A model generated the notes under the pieces. The model saw only the letters and a list, made by a program, of their open reading frames with translations, did not search any database and was not told where the DNA came from. A stretch of 64,000 bases of DNA from Inquilinus sp042743185 (GTDB lineage Bacteria; Pseudomonadota; Alphaproteobacteria; DSM-16000; Inquilinaceae). The translations under genes and the position numbers were made by a program. Below are positions 23,893 through 32,739 of this stretch, one piece after another; position 1 is the stretch's first letter; each line of letters begins with the position of its first letter. The DNA is taken from positions 1-64,000 of the forward strand of contig NZ_JBHYMS010000034.1 in assembly GCF_042743185.1 (NCBI RefSeq). The letters run 5' to 3'.

Positions 23893-25383
23893 CTATGGGC
23901 GACGACGCGGCGCCGCGATGGGAACGCCCCGAGGCTGCGCGGGACTCTGCCCGTGCCGGGCCTCGCCGCGCGCCGCGACGCTCCGGCCGGCCGCAGCCAC
24001 GGGCTTGGCCGCCTCGGCGAAATCCAGCGTGACGGCGAGGCCGGGGCGGGCATCCGACAGCGTCAGCCGGATCTCGTGCAGCTGCGCCACCGCGGCCACC
24101 AGGCTGAGGCCCAGGCCGCTGCCCGGGGTCATCCGGCTGGCGTCGAGCCGGAAGAAGCGCTGGAACACCTTTTCGCGCGCCGCCTCCGGAATGCCGGGAC
24201 CGGTGTCGCGCACCTGCCCGACCGGCCCTTCGGGCCCGGGTGCCAGCGATACCGAGATCGCGGTCCCGGCGGGGGTGTGGCGGATCGTGTTCTCCACCAG
24301 ATTGGCCAGCATCTGGGTCAACAGCTGCCGGTCGCCGCGGATCCGCAGGCCGGGCGCCACCGTGCCGGCCAGCCGGTGCCCGGAATCGTCGGCCACCGGG
24401 CCGTAGGTGTCGATGATGGTCTCGAACACGCCCGACAGGTCGACCGGGGCGAAGCCCTCGCGTCGCGCGCCGGACTCGATCTGGGCGATGCGCAGCAGCG
24501 CCGCGAAGACGCCGAGGATGCCGTCGATGTCGGCCACGGCCCGCTCCACCGCGGCGTCGTAGTCCTCGGCCGAGGCGGCCTTGAGCCGCGCCGCCTCGAG
24601 GCGCTGGCGCATATGCGACAGCGGCGTCCGCAGGTCGTGCGCGATGTCGCTGGAGACCTGGTGCAGCCCCTGCATCAGCTGCTGGATGCGGTCCAGCATG
24701 GCGTTCAGGTTGTCGGCCAGGCGGTCGAACTCGTCGGCCTTGCCGCGGCTCGGCACCCGCTCGTCCAGATGGCCGTCCATGATATGGCGGGCGGCGGTGT
24801 TCACCGCCTCCACCCGGCGCAGGAAGCGGGCGCTCAGCACCAGGCCGCCGGCCAGCGCCAGGAGCACCGTCGCCACGGCGCCGGCCAGGAAGAAGCGGGT
24901 GATGCCCTCCTGCAGCTCGTCCAGATCATGGGTGTCGCGGCCGATGAACAGATGCAGCTCCGGCGTCAGGTCGACGCCGAGCCCGCGAATGAGGTGGCGC
25001 TCGGAAACGCCGTCGCCGTCGGTCGTCTCCAGCGGAATGTCGGCCCAGCCGGTCGCGACCGGCATGGGCCGCAGGTTGCCGGCCAGCACGCCGCCCTCGG
25101 CATCCTGCAGGGCGTAGTAGTAGTAATCCGGATCGATATCAGTGATGCGGTCGTTGATCGCCTTGACGATCTCGGGGGGCGAGGCTCCGGCCATGGAATC
25201 CCGGACCGTCTTCATCTCCGCGCTGATCGACAGGTCGATCTGCTGGTCGGAATACCGCGTCATCGCCACGTAGACGATGCTGGACACCACGATGATCGAG
25301 ACACTGAACAGCGCGGCGAAGCCCGCGGCCAGCCGGAACGTCGCGGTGCGGACCAGCCTGGCCCATGAGCTAACCAGGATCAC
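23893..25383 (-). CDS. Two-component sensor histidine kinase (HAMP type)
   Basis: A 496-residue inner-membrane kinase. Transmembrane helices at about 16-38 and 165-187 frame a periplasmic sensor. HAMP follows (VEAVNTAARHIMDGHLDERV), then HisKA with phospho-His in SSDIAHDLRTPLSHMRQRLE, and ATPase motifs NLVENTIRHTP, DTGPGIPEAA and GSGLGLSLV. The start is a GTG at 25383 that overlaps the response regulator stop by 14 bp; the ATG seen nearby is in another frame. The last 35 residues are Arg/Ala/Pro-rich. With the regulator it forms a two-gene operon. The signal is unknown; the organisation resembles TctE/QseC-like kinases. Confidence 0.9.
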   Translation of the reverse strand: MILVSSWARLVRTATFRLAAGFAALFSVSIIVVSSIVYVAMTRYSDQQIDLSISAEMKTVRDSMAGASPPEIVKAINDRITDIDPDYYYYALQDAEGGVLAGNLRPMPVATGWADIPLETTDGDGVSERHLIRGLGVDLTPELHLFIGRDTHDLDELQEGITRFFLAGAVATVLLALAGGLVLSARFLRRVEAVNTAARHIMDGHLDERVPSRGKADEFDRLADNLNAMLDRIQQLMQGLHQVSSDIAHDLRTPLSHMRQRLEAARLKAASAEDYDAAVERAVADIDGILGVFAALLRIAQIESGARREGFAPVDLSGVFETIIDTYGPVADDSGHRLAGTVAPGLRIRGDRQLLTQMLANLVENTIRHTPAGTAISVSLAPGPEGPVGQVRDTGPGIPEAAREKVFQRFFRLDASRMTPGSGLGLSLVAAVAQLHEIRLTLSDARPGLAVTLDFAEAAKPVAAAGRSVAARGEARHGQSPAQPRGVPIAAPRRRP

Positions 25384-26059
25384 GGAGGCAGTACCCAACG
25401 CCGCGGACGGTGTCGAGCAGGGGCGCGTCGAAGCCGCGGTCGATCTTGCCGCGCAGCCGGCTGATATGGGTTTCCACCACCGTCGTCTGCGGCTCGAAAT
25501 GGAACTCCCACACATGCTCGAGCAGCATGCTGCGGGTCACGATCTGGCCGGAATGCCGCATCAGGTATTCCAGCAGCTTGAACTCCCGCGGCTGCAGGTC
25601 GATCGCCTGGCCGGCCCGGGTGGCGGTCCGCTTCAGGAGGTCGATCTCGAGGTCGGCGACGTGCAGCGCGGTCTCCACCGCGGCGGCGCCGGCGCGGCGG
25701 GCGAGGGCATCGACCCGGGCCAGCAGCTCCGCCAGGGCGAAGGGCTTGACCAGATAGTCGTCGCCGCCGGCGTTCAGCCCCTCGACCCGATCGCTGACCC
25801 CGCCCAGCGTGGTCAGGAACAGGATCGGCACCGCGTTGCCCTGCCCGCGCAGCCGGCGGGCCAGGGTGATGCCGTCGATGTCCGGCAGCATGCGGTCGAC
25901 GATCAGCAGCCGCGGCGCGCAGCCGGCGCGGGCGGCGGCAGCACGGGCCAGCCCCTCAGCGCCGGTGACGCTGTGCTCGACCGCATGGCCGGCATGGCGC
26001 AGCGAGCCGATGATGTGCTGGGCCGTCTCGTTGTCGTCTTCGATCAGGAGGATCTGCAT
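25370..26059 (-). CDS. OmpR-family response regulator
   Basis: A 229-residue regulator. The receiver domain (1-120) has acidic residues in LLIEDDNETA, phospho-Asp in LLIVDRMLPDIDG, Thr in LFLTTLGG and Lys in YLVKPFALAE. The winged-helix DNA-binding domain (about 130-225) shows LQPREFKLLEYLMRHSGQIV and VVETHISRLRGKID. The start ATG 26059 begins MQILLIEDD; the upstream extension is not protein-like. It is the first gene of the operon with the kinase. The acceptor motif VDRMLP is slightly unusual but functional residues are kept. Confidence 0.93.
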   Translation of the reverse strand: MQILLIEDDNETAQHIIGSLRHAGHAVEHSVTGAEGLARAAAARAGCAPRLLIVDRMLPDIDGITLARRLRGQGNAVPILFLTTLGGVSDRVEGLNAGGDDYLVKPFALAELLARVDALARRAGAAAVETALHVADLEIDLLKRTATRAGQAIDLQPREFKLLEYLMRHSGQIVTRSMLLEHVWEFHFEPQTTVVETHISRLRGKIDRGFDAPLLDTVRGVGYCLRDPG

Positions 26060-26291
26060 GGGCGCGTCAGGCTCTCGGACAGCGGATCGCTGGCGTGACG
26101 GACGGACCACGCCGAGAGAGCTTCCCACCGCTCCCGCCGGACCGTCGCACGCCGAGACGGTGCCGCGGGCGTTTGACCCGGGGCCGGAGAGTAGGGGGAA
26201 GGCCCGCGGCGGCGTACTTACGTTTTGGTAATCCGGAGTCCATGTCGCCGCACGGCGGCGTCCTCCGATACAATCATCGTCCTCCCGGAGC

Positions 26292-27206
26292 ATGACACAC
26301 GGGTGCATCGTGAACGACAGGGATCTCAGGGTGTTCGAGGCGGTGGCCCGCACCGGCGGCATCGGCCGGGCGGCGGCCGAGCTCAACACCGTCCAGTCCA
26401 ACGTCACCGCCCGGATCCGGGCGCTGGAGGAGGAGCTGGGCCTGCCGCTGTTCGAGCGGCACAGCCGCGGCGTCGTCCTGACCGCGGCCGGGCGGCGCCT
26501 CCTGCCCTATGCCGGGCGGGTGGGGCAACTGCTGGCGGACGCCGCGCGGGCGGCCCGCGACGACGGCACGCCGGGCGGGCCGCTGACCCTCGGTGCGCTC
26601 GAGACCACGGCGGCGCTGCGGCTGTCGCCCGCCTTGGCCGCCTATGCCGCGGCCCATCCGGCGGTCGACCTGGCGCTGCGCACCGGCACCACGGCCGAGC
26701 TGGTGGCCGAGGTGCTGGCGCGGCGGGTCGACGGCACCTTCGTCTGCGGCCCGGTGCACCACCCCGACCTCGCCGCCGAGGTCGTGTTCGAGGAGGAGCT
26801 GGTGCTGCTGACCGCGCCCGGCGCCGGCGGGCTCGACCGGCTGCTGGCCGACGGCACCGCGTCCGGCGGCCTGCGCATCGTCGTGCTGCGCGCCGGCTGC
26901 TCCTACCGCCAGCGGCTGGAGGAGGTGCTGGCCCGGCGCGGGGCGGTCGGCCTGCGCCGGCTCGAATTCGGCACGTTGGAGGCGATCTTCGGCTGCGTCG
27001 CCGCCGGGCTCGGCATCACCCTGCTGCCGCGCGCCCTGATCGGCCCGGTCTGGGCCGCCGGGCGGGTGGCGGTGCACGGCCTGACGCCGGCCGAGGCGCG
27101 GGTCGAGACGCTGTTCATCCGCCATCGCGACGCGCCGGAGACTAGCGCGCTGACCGCCTTCCTCGACCTGTTCCGTGCCGATGGGGCGGTCCGTGCGGCG
27201 GAGTAG
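26292..27206 (+). CDS. LysR-family transcription regulator
   Basis: A 304-residue regulator. The N-terminal helix-turn-helix is visible in DRDLRVFEAVARTGGIGRAA and LNTVQSNVTARIRALEEELG. The C-terminal two-lobed effector domain contains VDGTFVCGPVHHPDLAAEVV and GCVAAGLGITLLPRALI. ATG 26292 is listed, but GTG 26310 (VNDRDLRVFE) fits the family N-terminus equally well. It lies 74 bp upstream of the MFS transporter in the same direction. Similar regulators of the PtrR group sit beside YbfB-type transporters, which suggests it controls that exporter. Confidence 0.9.
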   Translation: MTHGCIVNDRDLRVFEAVARTGGIGRAAAELNTVQSNVTARIRALEEELGLPLFERHSRGVVLTAAGRRLLPYAGRVGQLLADAARAARDDGTPGGPLTLGALETTAALRLSPALAAYAAAHPAVDLALRTGTTAELVAEVLARRVDGTFVCGPVHHPDLAAEVVFEEELVLLTAPGAGGLDRLLADGTASGGLRIVVLRAGCSYRQRLEEVLARRGAVGLRRLEFGTLEAIFGCVAAGLGITLLPRALIGPVWAAGRVAVHGLTPAEARVETLFIRHRDAPETSALTAFLDLFRADGAVRAAE

Positions 27207-27280
27207 TCATCTGCCATAGTGATGGTGATGATCAAAAGTAGACATTATTCGAGACGGCTCGCCCTCCCTATCCTGGTGGC

Positions 27281-28498
27281 ATGTCCTCCGCCGCCCTTCC
27301 CCGCCCGATCCTCTCCGCCCTGTGCGCCAGCCTGGTCGGCATCGGCCTGGCGCGCTTCGCCTATACGCCGCTGATCCCGTCGCTGATCGACGCCGGCTGG
27401 CTGACGCCGGGCGGGGCGGCGCAGCTCGGTGCCGCCAATCTCGCCGGCTATCTCGCCGGCGCCCTGTGCGCCCGTCGGCTCGCCGCGCCGGCCGGGCCGG
27501 TGCCGCCGCTGCGCGGCATGATGCTGCTCGCCGCCATCTCCTTCCTGGCCTGCGCGGTGCCGCTGTCGCCGCTGTGGCTGCTGGCCTGGCGCTTCGCCGC
27601 CGGCCTCGCCGGCGGGGCGATCATGGTGCTGGCCGCCCCGGCTGTGCTGCCCGGGATCGAGCCGGCGCATCGCGGCCGTGCCGGCGGGCTGATCTTCGCC
27701 GGCGTCGGGCTCGGCATCGCCGCCTCCGGCACGCTGGTGCCGCTGCTGCTGCAGGCGGGGCTGGAGGCGACCTGGGCCGGCCTCGGCGTCCTGGCCCTGG
27801 CGCTGACGGCGCTGGGCTGGGGCGGCTGGCCCTGGGCCTCGCCGGCCGCGCCCGAGGCGGCTTCGGCCGGATCCCGTCCGCCGGCCCTGGCGCTGGCCGG
27901 GCTCAGCGCGGAATACGCGCTCAACGCCGTCGGGCTGGTGCCGCACATGGTCTTCCTGGTCGACTTCGTGGTCCGCGGCCTCGGCCGCGGCCTCACGGCC
28001 GGCGCGGTCGACTGGGTGCTGTTCGGCCTCGGCGCGGTGGCCGGGCCGGTGCTGCTCGGCCGGCTGGCCGACCGGGTCGGTTTCCGGGCCGCGCTGCGCC
28101 TGGCCTTCCTGGTCCAGGCCGCGGCCGTCGGCCTGCCGGCCGTGGCCGACGGCACCGTGGCGCTGGCCGCCTCCAGCCTGGTCGTCGGCGCCTTCGTCCC
28201 CGGCATCGTGCCGCTGGTGCTCGGCCGGGTCCAGGCGCTGGTCGCCGATCCGGCCGCCCGCGACGCCGCCTGGCGCCGGGCCACGGTCGGCTTCGCAGTC
28301 GGGCAGGCCGCCGCGGCCTACGGCTTCTCCGCCCTGTTCGCCGGCGGTTCCGGCCACGCCCTGCTGTTCGGGATCGGCGCCGCGGCGCTGGTCCTGGCCT
28401 TCGCCCTCGACATCGGGCTCGACCGCCCGTCCCGCTGGGGGCACCCTGCGTCCGACTTCCGCATGAGGATCCGGCCATGTCCGTCGTCACCCCGCTGA
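27281..28498 (+). CDS. YbfB/YjiJ-family MFS transporter
   Basis: A 405-residue inner-membrane transporter with about 12 helices. The family hallmark near the N-terminus is SLVGIGLARFAYTPLIPSLI; the second half begins with a conserved AEYALNAVGLVPHMVFLVDF. The substrate is not known; these proteins are usually considered drug or metabolite exporters. The final 20 residues (ASDFRMRIRPCPSSPR region) overlap the start of the nitronate monooxygenase gene by 22 bp, so the two are probably co-translated. Confidence 0.9.
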   Translation: MSSAALPRPILSALCASLVGIGLARFAYTPLIPSLIDAGWLTPGGAAQLGAANLAGYLAGALCARRLAAPAGPVPPLRGMMLLAAISFLACAVPLSPLWLLAWRFAAGLAGGAIMVLAAPAVLPGIEPAHRGRAGGLIFAGVGLGIAASGTLVPLLLQAGLEATWAGLGVLALALTALGWGGWPWASPAAPEAASAGSRPPALALAGLSAEYALNAVGLVPHMVFLVDFVVRGLGRGLTAGAVDWVLFGLGAVAGPVLLGRLADRVGFRAALRLAFLVQAAAVGLPAVADGTVALAASSLVVGAFVPGIVPLVLGRVQALVADPAARDAAWRRATVGFAVGQAAAAYGFSALFAGGSGHALLFGIGAAALVLAFALDIGLDRPSRWGHPASDFRMRIRPCPSSPR

Positions 28499-29556
28499 TG
28501 CAGCGCTTCGGCCTGCGCCACCCGATCCTGCAGGCGCCGATGGCCGGGGGCGGCGACACGCCGGCCCTGGTCGCCGCGGTGTCGGGGGCCGGAGGCCTGG
28601 GGTCGATCGGCGCCGCCTATCTGACGCCGGACCAGATCCTGGAGGCGGCGCGGGCGGTGCGGGCGCGCACCGCGCGGCCCTTCGGCATCAACCTGTTCAG
28701 CCCGGCCCCGGTGCCGGACCTGCCGGCCGACGCCGACCGGGCGGTGGCGCGGGTGGCGCCGTTCTATGCCGAACTCGGCCTGCCGGTGCCGTCCTTCCCG
28801 CTGCCGCAGGGCCCCGACTTCGACGCCCAGCTCGCGGCCGCGCTCGACAGCGGCGCCGCGGCGGTCAGCTTCACCTTCGGCCTGCCCCCGGCCGCTTCGC
28901 TGGCAGTGATCAAGGCGCGCGGCGCGGCGCTGTTCGGCACCGCGACCACGGTGGAGGAGGCGGTCGCCTGGCATGAAGCCGGCGCCGATGCGATCGTCGC
29001 CCAGGGCAGCGAGGCCGGCGGCCATCGCGGCAGCTTCGCGGCGGGCTTCGCGGATTCGATGATCGGCACCATGGCGCTGGTGCCGCAGATCGTCGATGCC
29101 GTGCCGCTGCCGGTGGTCGCCTCCGGCGGCATCATGGACGGACGTGGCATCGCCGCGGCCCTGGCGCTCGGCGCCGAGGCGGTGCAGATGGGCACCGCCT
29201 TCCTGACCTGCGATGAGGCCGGCGTGTCCGATGCCTACAAGGCTGCGATCCTGGCGGCGCGCGAGCATGAGACCCGGCTGACCCGCGCCTTCAGCGGCCG
29301 GCCGGCCCGCGGCATCGTCAATCGCTTCATGACCGCGGTCGAGCCGCCGGGCGAGCCTTCGGGTGCGCTGCCCTTCCCGCTGCAGAACGCGCTGACCCGG
29401 CCGCTGCGCGGCGCGGCGGGAAAGGCGGGGCGGGCGGAATTCCTGTCGCTCTGGGCCGGGCAGGGGCTGCGCCTGGCCCGGCGCCAGCCGGTGGCCGAGC
29501 TGGTCGCGCGGCTGGCGGCGGAGACCGGGGCGGCGATCGCCCGGCTGAAGGGCTAG
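28477..29556 (+). CDS. Nitronate monooxygenase
   Basis: A 359-residue FMN-dependent TIM-barrel enzyme that oxidises alkyl nitronates (for example propionate-3-nitronate) to the carbonyl and nitrite. Motifs: HPILQAPMAGG at the first strand, catalytic His region in AQGSEAGGHRGSF, and phosphate-binding VVASGGIMDGRGIAAALALG. ATG 28477 begins MSVVTPLMQRFG. It overlaps the MFS gene, so transporter and enzyme may act together in nitro-compound defence, which is inference. Its stop codon abuts the stop of the convergent binding-protein gene. Confidence 0.92.
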   Translation: MSVVTPLMQRFGLRHPILQAPMAGGGDTPALVAAVSGAGGLGSIGAAYLTPDQILEAARAVRARTARPFGINLFSPAPVPDLPADADRAVARVAPFYAELGLPVPSFPLPQGPDFDAQLAAALDSGAAAVSFTFGLPPAASLAVIKARGAALFGTATTVEEAVAWHEAGADAIVAQGSEAGGHRGSFAAGFADSMIGTMALVPQIVDAVPLPVVASGGIMDGRGIAAALALGAEAVQMGTAFLTCDEAGVSDAYKAAILAAREHETRLTRAFSGRPARGIVNRFMTAVEPPGEPSGALPFPLQNALTRPLRGAAGKAGRAEFLSLWAGQGLRLARRQPVAELVARLAAETGAAIARLKG

Positions 29557-30501
29557 CTAACTGCTCTTCAGCGACGCCTTCACCGCCTCCAGCCCCGGCT
29601 TGCCGTCGATGGTGGTGACGCCGTCGAGCCACCTGGTCAGCAGCTCGGGGTTCTCGGTCAGCCATTTCCGGGCGGCGGCGTTCTGGTCCATGCCCTCGTC
29701 CAGGATCATCGCCATCATCCGGTTCTCGGTGTTCAGGTCGAACACCAGCTGCCTAGCGAATTTCTGTACGTTCGGGCAGCCGGCCAGCCATGTCCGGTTG
29801 GCCAGGGTGCGCACCGTGGCGCCGCCGTAGTTCGGGCCGAAATAGGCGTCGCCGCCGCTGAGATAGTCGATCTTGTACTTGATGTTCATCGGATGCGGCG
29901 CCCAGCCCAGGAACACCACCCATTCGCCGCGCCGCGCCGCCCGGTCGACCTGGGCCAGCATCGCCTGCTCGCTGGCCTCGACCAGGTTCCAGCCGCCGAG
30001 GCCGAACTCGTTCTTCTCGATGATGGCCGACAGGTTCTTGTTGGCGGAGGAGCCGGGTTCGATCGAGTAGATCGACTTGCCGAACTTGTCGGCGAATTTC
30101 TGCAGGTCGGCGAAGTCCTTGACCCCGGCCTCATGGGCCTCGCGGTTGACCGCCAGCGTCACCTTGGCGTCGGCCAGGTTGGTGCCGACCAGCTCGACCC
30201 CCTGCTTCAGATAGGGCTCGACCATCTCGGTCTGCGACGGCATCCAGTTGCCGAGGAACAGGTTCACCTGGTTGTTCTTGAGCGATTCGAAGGTGACCGC
30301 GACCGACAGCATGTCGACCTTGGGCTCGTAGCCAAGCCCGGTCAGCACCGTGCTGGCCAGGGCCGTGGTCGAGGTGATGTCGGTCCAGCCGACATCCGAC
30401 AGCTTGACGGCCTTGCAGGCCGCGTCGTCGGCCAGCGCGTCGCCAGCCGGGGCCAGCGCGGCGATCGCCGCGGCGGCGAAAAGGAAACGTCTCGCATTCA
30501 T
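29557..30501 (-). CDS. Quaternary-amine ABC transporter binding protein (ChoX/CaiX-like)
   Basis: A 314-residue periplasmic protein with a signal peptide ending GDALA. It belongs to the OpuAC/ProX family: KLSDVGWTDITSTTALASTV, LGNWMPSQTEMVEPYL and WVVFLGWAPHPMNIKYKI provide the aromatic residues that cage a trimethylammonium group, most like choline-binding ChoX or carnitine-binding CaiX. ATG 30501 has AGGAGG 5 nt upstream; a GTG one codon earlier is the alternative. No permease or ATPase gene lies next to it, so it must serve a distant transporter. A thioesterase lies just upstream. Confidence 0.92.
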   Translation of the reverse strand: MNARRFLFAAAAIAALAPAGDALADDAACKAVKLSDVGWTDITSTTALASTVLTGLGYEPKVDMLSVAVTFESLKNNQVNLFLGNWMPSQTEMVEPYLKQGVELVGTNLADAKVTLAVNREAHEAGVKDFADLQKFADKFGKSIYSIEPGSSANKNLSAIIEKNEFGLGGWNLVEASEQAMLAQVDRAARRGEWVVFLGWAPHPMNIKYKIDYLSGGDAYFGPNYGGATVRTLANRTWLAGCPNVQKFARQLVFDLNTENRMMAMILDEGMDQNAAARKWLTENPELLTRWLDGVTTIDGKPGLEAVKASLKSS

Positions 30502-30541
30502 CACTGCCTCCTGTCTGTCCTCATGGGAACGGGGGGCGTTG

Positions 30542-31036
30542 TCAGCCCTTCTCGTCCTCCGCGGCGGCCTCGTGGGCGGCGCGGATCTCGCTCAAGCGGT
30601 CATGGATCTCGGCCTCGAACGGCGCGACCTTCGGCCCGGTCGCGTCGATCGACAGGTTCAGCACCTCGCTCTCGGCCAGCACGGTGCCGTCCGCGGTTCG
30701 GCGCATGAGGTGGTGCAGGGTGAAGCGCTTGGCGTCCATCGCGCCCAGCCGGGTCTCGACCGCCACCTCGTCGCCGGCATGGGCCTCGCGCCGGTAGCGG
30801 ATCTTCATCTCGCCGGTGAAGACCGTGCGCCGGCTGCGCGCCCGGTAGGCGGCGTCGATGCCGGCGAAGTCCAGGAAGGCGTCGGTGGCGTGGCTGAAGA
30901 TGACGGCATAGTAGCCGTCGTTCAGATGGCCGTTGTAGTCGGTCCACTCCGCCCGCACGGTCTCATGATGCAGCCGCAGCGGCGCCGCGATCGTCCGGTC
31001 CGAGGGGGCTGTCGGGTTGGCCGCGGTCGCTGGCAT
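30542..31036 (-). CDS. Hot-dog thioesterase, carnitine-catabolism-like
   Basis: A 164-residue single hot-dog domain. The active-site region RAEWTDYNGHLNDGYYAVIF matches the 4-hydroxybenzoyl-CoA/betainyl-CoA thioesterase group, with the acid/base Asp and the following helix. In pseudomonads a close relative (CdhB) releases betaine from betainyl-CoA in carnitine degradation. Here it lies 40 bp upstream of a ChoX/CaiX-like binding protein, which supports a link to quaternary amines, but the carnitine dehydrogenase and cleavage enzyme are absent from this window. Confidence 0.85.
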   Translation of the reverse strand: MPATAANPTAPSDRTIAAPLRLHHETVRAEWTDYNGHLNDGYYAVIFSHATDAFLDFAGIDAAYRARSRRTVFTGEMKIRYRREAHAGDEVAVETRLGAMDAKRFTLHHLMRRTADGTVLAESEVLNLSIDATGPKVAPFEAEIHDRLSEIRAAHEAAAEDEKG

Positions 31037-31188
31037 CCGCCGGTTGGTCCTCGCCTGCGGCCCGTCTCTCGTCGGACGGGCTCGGATGCTGGCGATGCTA
31101 CGCGGCGGCTGCGGGCCTCATTGACCGAAGGCGACGCCGACCTGATCGAAAGCGCCGCCCTTCCGCCGGGCCGGAGAGGGCCGGCGGC

Positions 31189-32331
31189 TCAGAGACCCAG
31201 CAGCAGGCCGAGCTTCATGCCGAGGGCCCGGAAGATCGAGGCCTCCGGCATGTCCTGGGCGGCGACCAGCGGCACCTTGCGCACCGGCCCGTCCGGCGGG
31301 GCGATGTCGATCTCGCCCAGCACCTGGCCCTTGGCGATCGGCGCCTCGATCGGCTCCCGGAACCGGGCGGTGACGGTCATCTTGTCGAAATCGGCAGGCT
31401 GCAGGGTCATGGCCAGGTCCTGCGCCACCGTCACCGGCACCTTGTCCTCGGCGCCGAGCCAGACCGTCGCCTCGTCGACCGTGGCGCCGGCCTTGAAGAG
31501 CGGGTACAGGCGGAACTGGTTCCAGCCCCATTCCAGCAGGCGGGCGCCTTCGTCGGCGCGGGACTGCATGCTGGGCAGCCCGTTGACCACCAGGATCAGC
31601 CGCCGGTCGTCGCGCACGCCCGAGGCGGTCAGGCCGTAGCCTCCGGAATCGGTGTGGCCGGTCTTGATCCCGTCCACGCCCATGTCGCGGTACAGCAGCG
31701 GGTTGCGGTTGCCCTGCTTGATCTTGTTCCAGGTGAACTCGCGCTCGCCGTCGTAGCGGTAGTATTGCGGGAAGTCCGAGATCATCCGCTCGGCCAGGAT
31801 CGCCAGGTCCCGTGCGGTCGAATAGTGCTCCGGGTCCGGCAGGCCGTTGGAGGTGACGAAGTGGCTGGCGTTCATGCCCAGCGTCTTCGCCATCTCGTTC
31901 ATGCGGTCGGCGAAGGCGCTCTCCGACCCCGCCAGGCCTTCGGCCAGCACCACCGCGGCGTCGTTGCCGGACTGGATCAGCAGGCCGCGCAGCAGGTCCT
32001 CGACCCGGATGCTGTCCCCGACCTGGACGAACATCTTCGACCCGCCGGTCTGCCAGGCCTTCTTGCTGACCGGGAACTTCGTGTCGAGCGTGATCCGGCC
32101 GTCGCGCAACGCGTCGTAGACCAGATAGGCCGTCATCATCTTGCTCATCGACGATGTCGGCATGCGCTCGTCCGCCGCCTTCTCCATCAGCACCGTGTCG
32201 GTGGTGGTGTCGATCAGGATCGCCTGCCTGGCGATGGTGTCGACGGTGGCCGCGCCGGCGGGCAGTGCGGCCAGGGCGGCGAGGAGGATTGTGGCACGGA
32301 GGAGGGGGGCCGGCATCGCGATCTTGGTCAT
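31189..32331 (-). CDS. D-alanyl-D-alanine carboxypeptidase (penicillin-binding protein 5/6 type)
   Basis: A 380-residue periplasmic serine carboxypeptidase that removes the terminal D-Ala of peptidoglycan stems. Signal peptide ends LPAGAA. Catalytic motifs: SxxK in PTSSMSKMMTAYL, SxN in IQSGNDAAVV, and KTG in VDGIKTGHTDSGGYGL. The C-terminal 100 residues are the beta-rich PBP5_C domain and the last 20 (FRALGMKLGLLLGL region) form the amphipathic membrane anchor. ATG 32331 is preferred; ATG 32343 would add four residues. Confidence 0.94.
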   Translation of the reverse strand: MTKIAMPAPLLRATILLAALAALPAGAATVDTIARQAILIDTTTDTVLMEKAADERMPTSSMSKMMTAYLVYDALRDGRITLDTKFPVSKKAWQTGGSKMFVQVGDSIRVEDLLRGLLIQSGNDAAVVLAEGLAGSESAFADRMNEMAKTLGMNASHFVTSNGLPDPEHYSTARDLAILAERMISDFPQYYRYDGEREFTWNKIKQGNRNPLLYRDMGVDGIKTGHTDSGGYGLTASGVRDDRRLILVVNGLPSMQSRADEGARLLEWGWNQFRLYPLFKAGATVDEATVWLGAEDKVPVTVAQDLAMTLQPADFDKMTVTARFREPIEAPIAKGQVLGEIDIAPPDGPVRKVPLVAAQDMPEASIFRALGMKLGLLLGL

Positions 32332-32343
32332 GGGGCGGGGCAT

Positions 32344-32739
32344 GGATCGCAGGGATAGCGTCAACTGAGGCCGCTGCCAACCCAAGCCTTCACGACCGGC
32401 CGCGGCGAAGCGCGCAGGGACGGCGACGGTCCGTCGGCCTGCCGCTTGCCGGGATGCAGTGATCGCAGCCGATCCCCCATCTGGGGGTGATAGGAGGGCG
32501 GTCGCCTGCTCTAAGATGAGAACGGATAACCTGTCGGCCTGTCCCTTTCGGGTCATAGCGCAAAGGTCGCGCGACTTGTACAATGCCAGGCGTGGTGGGG
32601 GCCACGTCTGTCGAATAGGCGAGATGCAAGATGGGGGAGCAACAGGTTTTAGGAAAACAAACATATTCATTTTTATGTAAGTTTTATAGATGATTGCGTT
32701 CCTACACGTGGCTCAACGCCCCCGGGAGATATTGTTCCC
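32344..32739. other. Intergenic region with regulatory dyads
   Basis: A divergent spacer between the carboxypeptidase and the LexA-like regulator. The first 250 bp are GC-rich with nothing I can support. From about 32640 to 32700 the DNA is strongly AT-rich and carries the symmetric operator candidates described at 32646-32685, followed by ATAGA, likely part of the regulator's promoter. Confidence 0.55.
32646..32685. promoter_or_regulatory. Compound operator of the LexA-like regulator
   Basis: AAAAC (32654-32658) and GTTTT (32681-32685) are symmetric about the same centre as ACATA (32661-32665) and TATGT (32674-32678), so the site is a 32-bp interrupted dyad. A further GTTTT at 32646-32650 faces the first AAAAC across 3 bp. 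It is about 55 bp upstream of the regulator gene and likely bound by its product. Confidence 0.55.
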
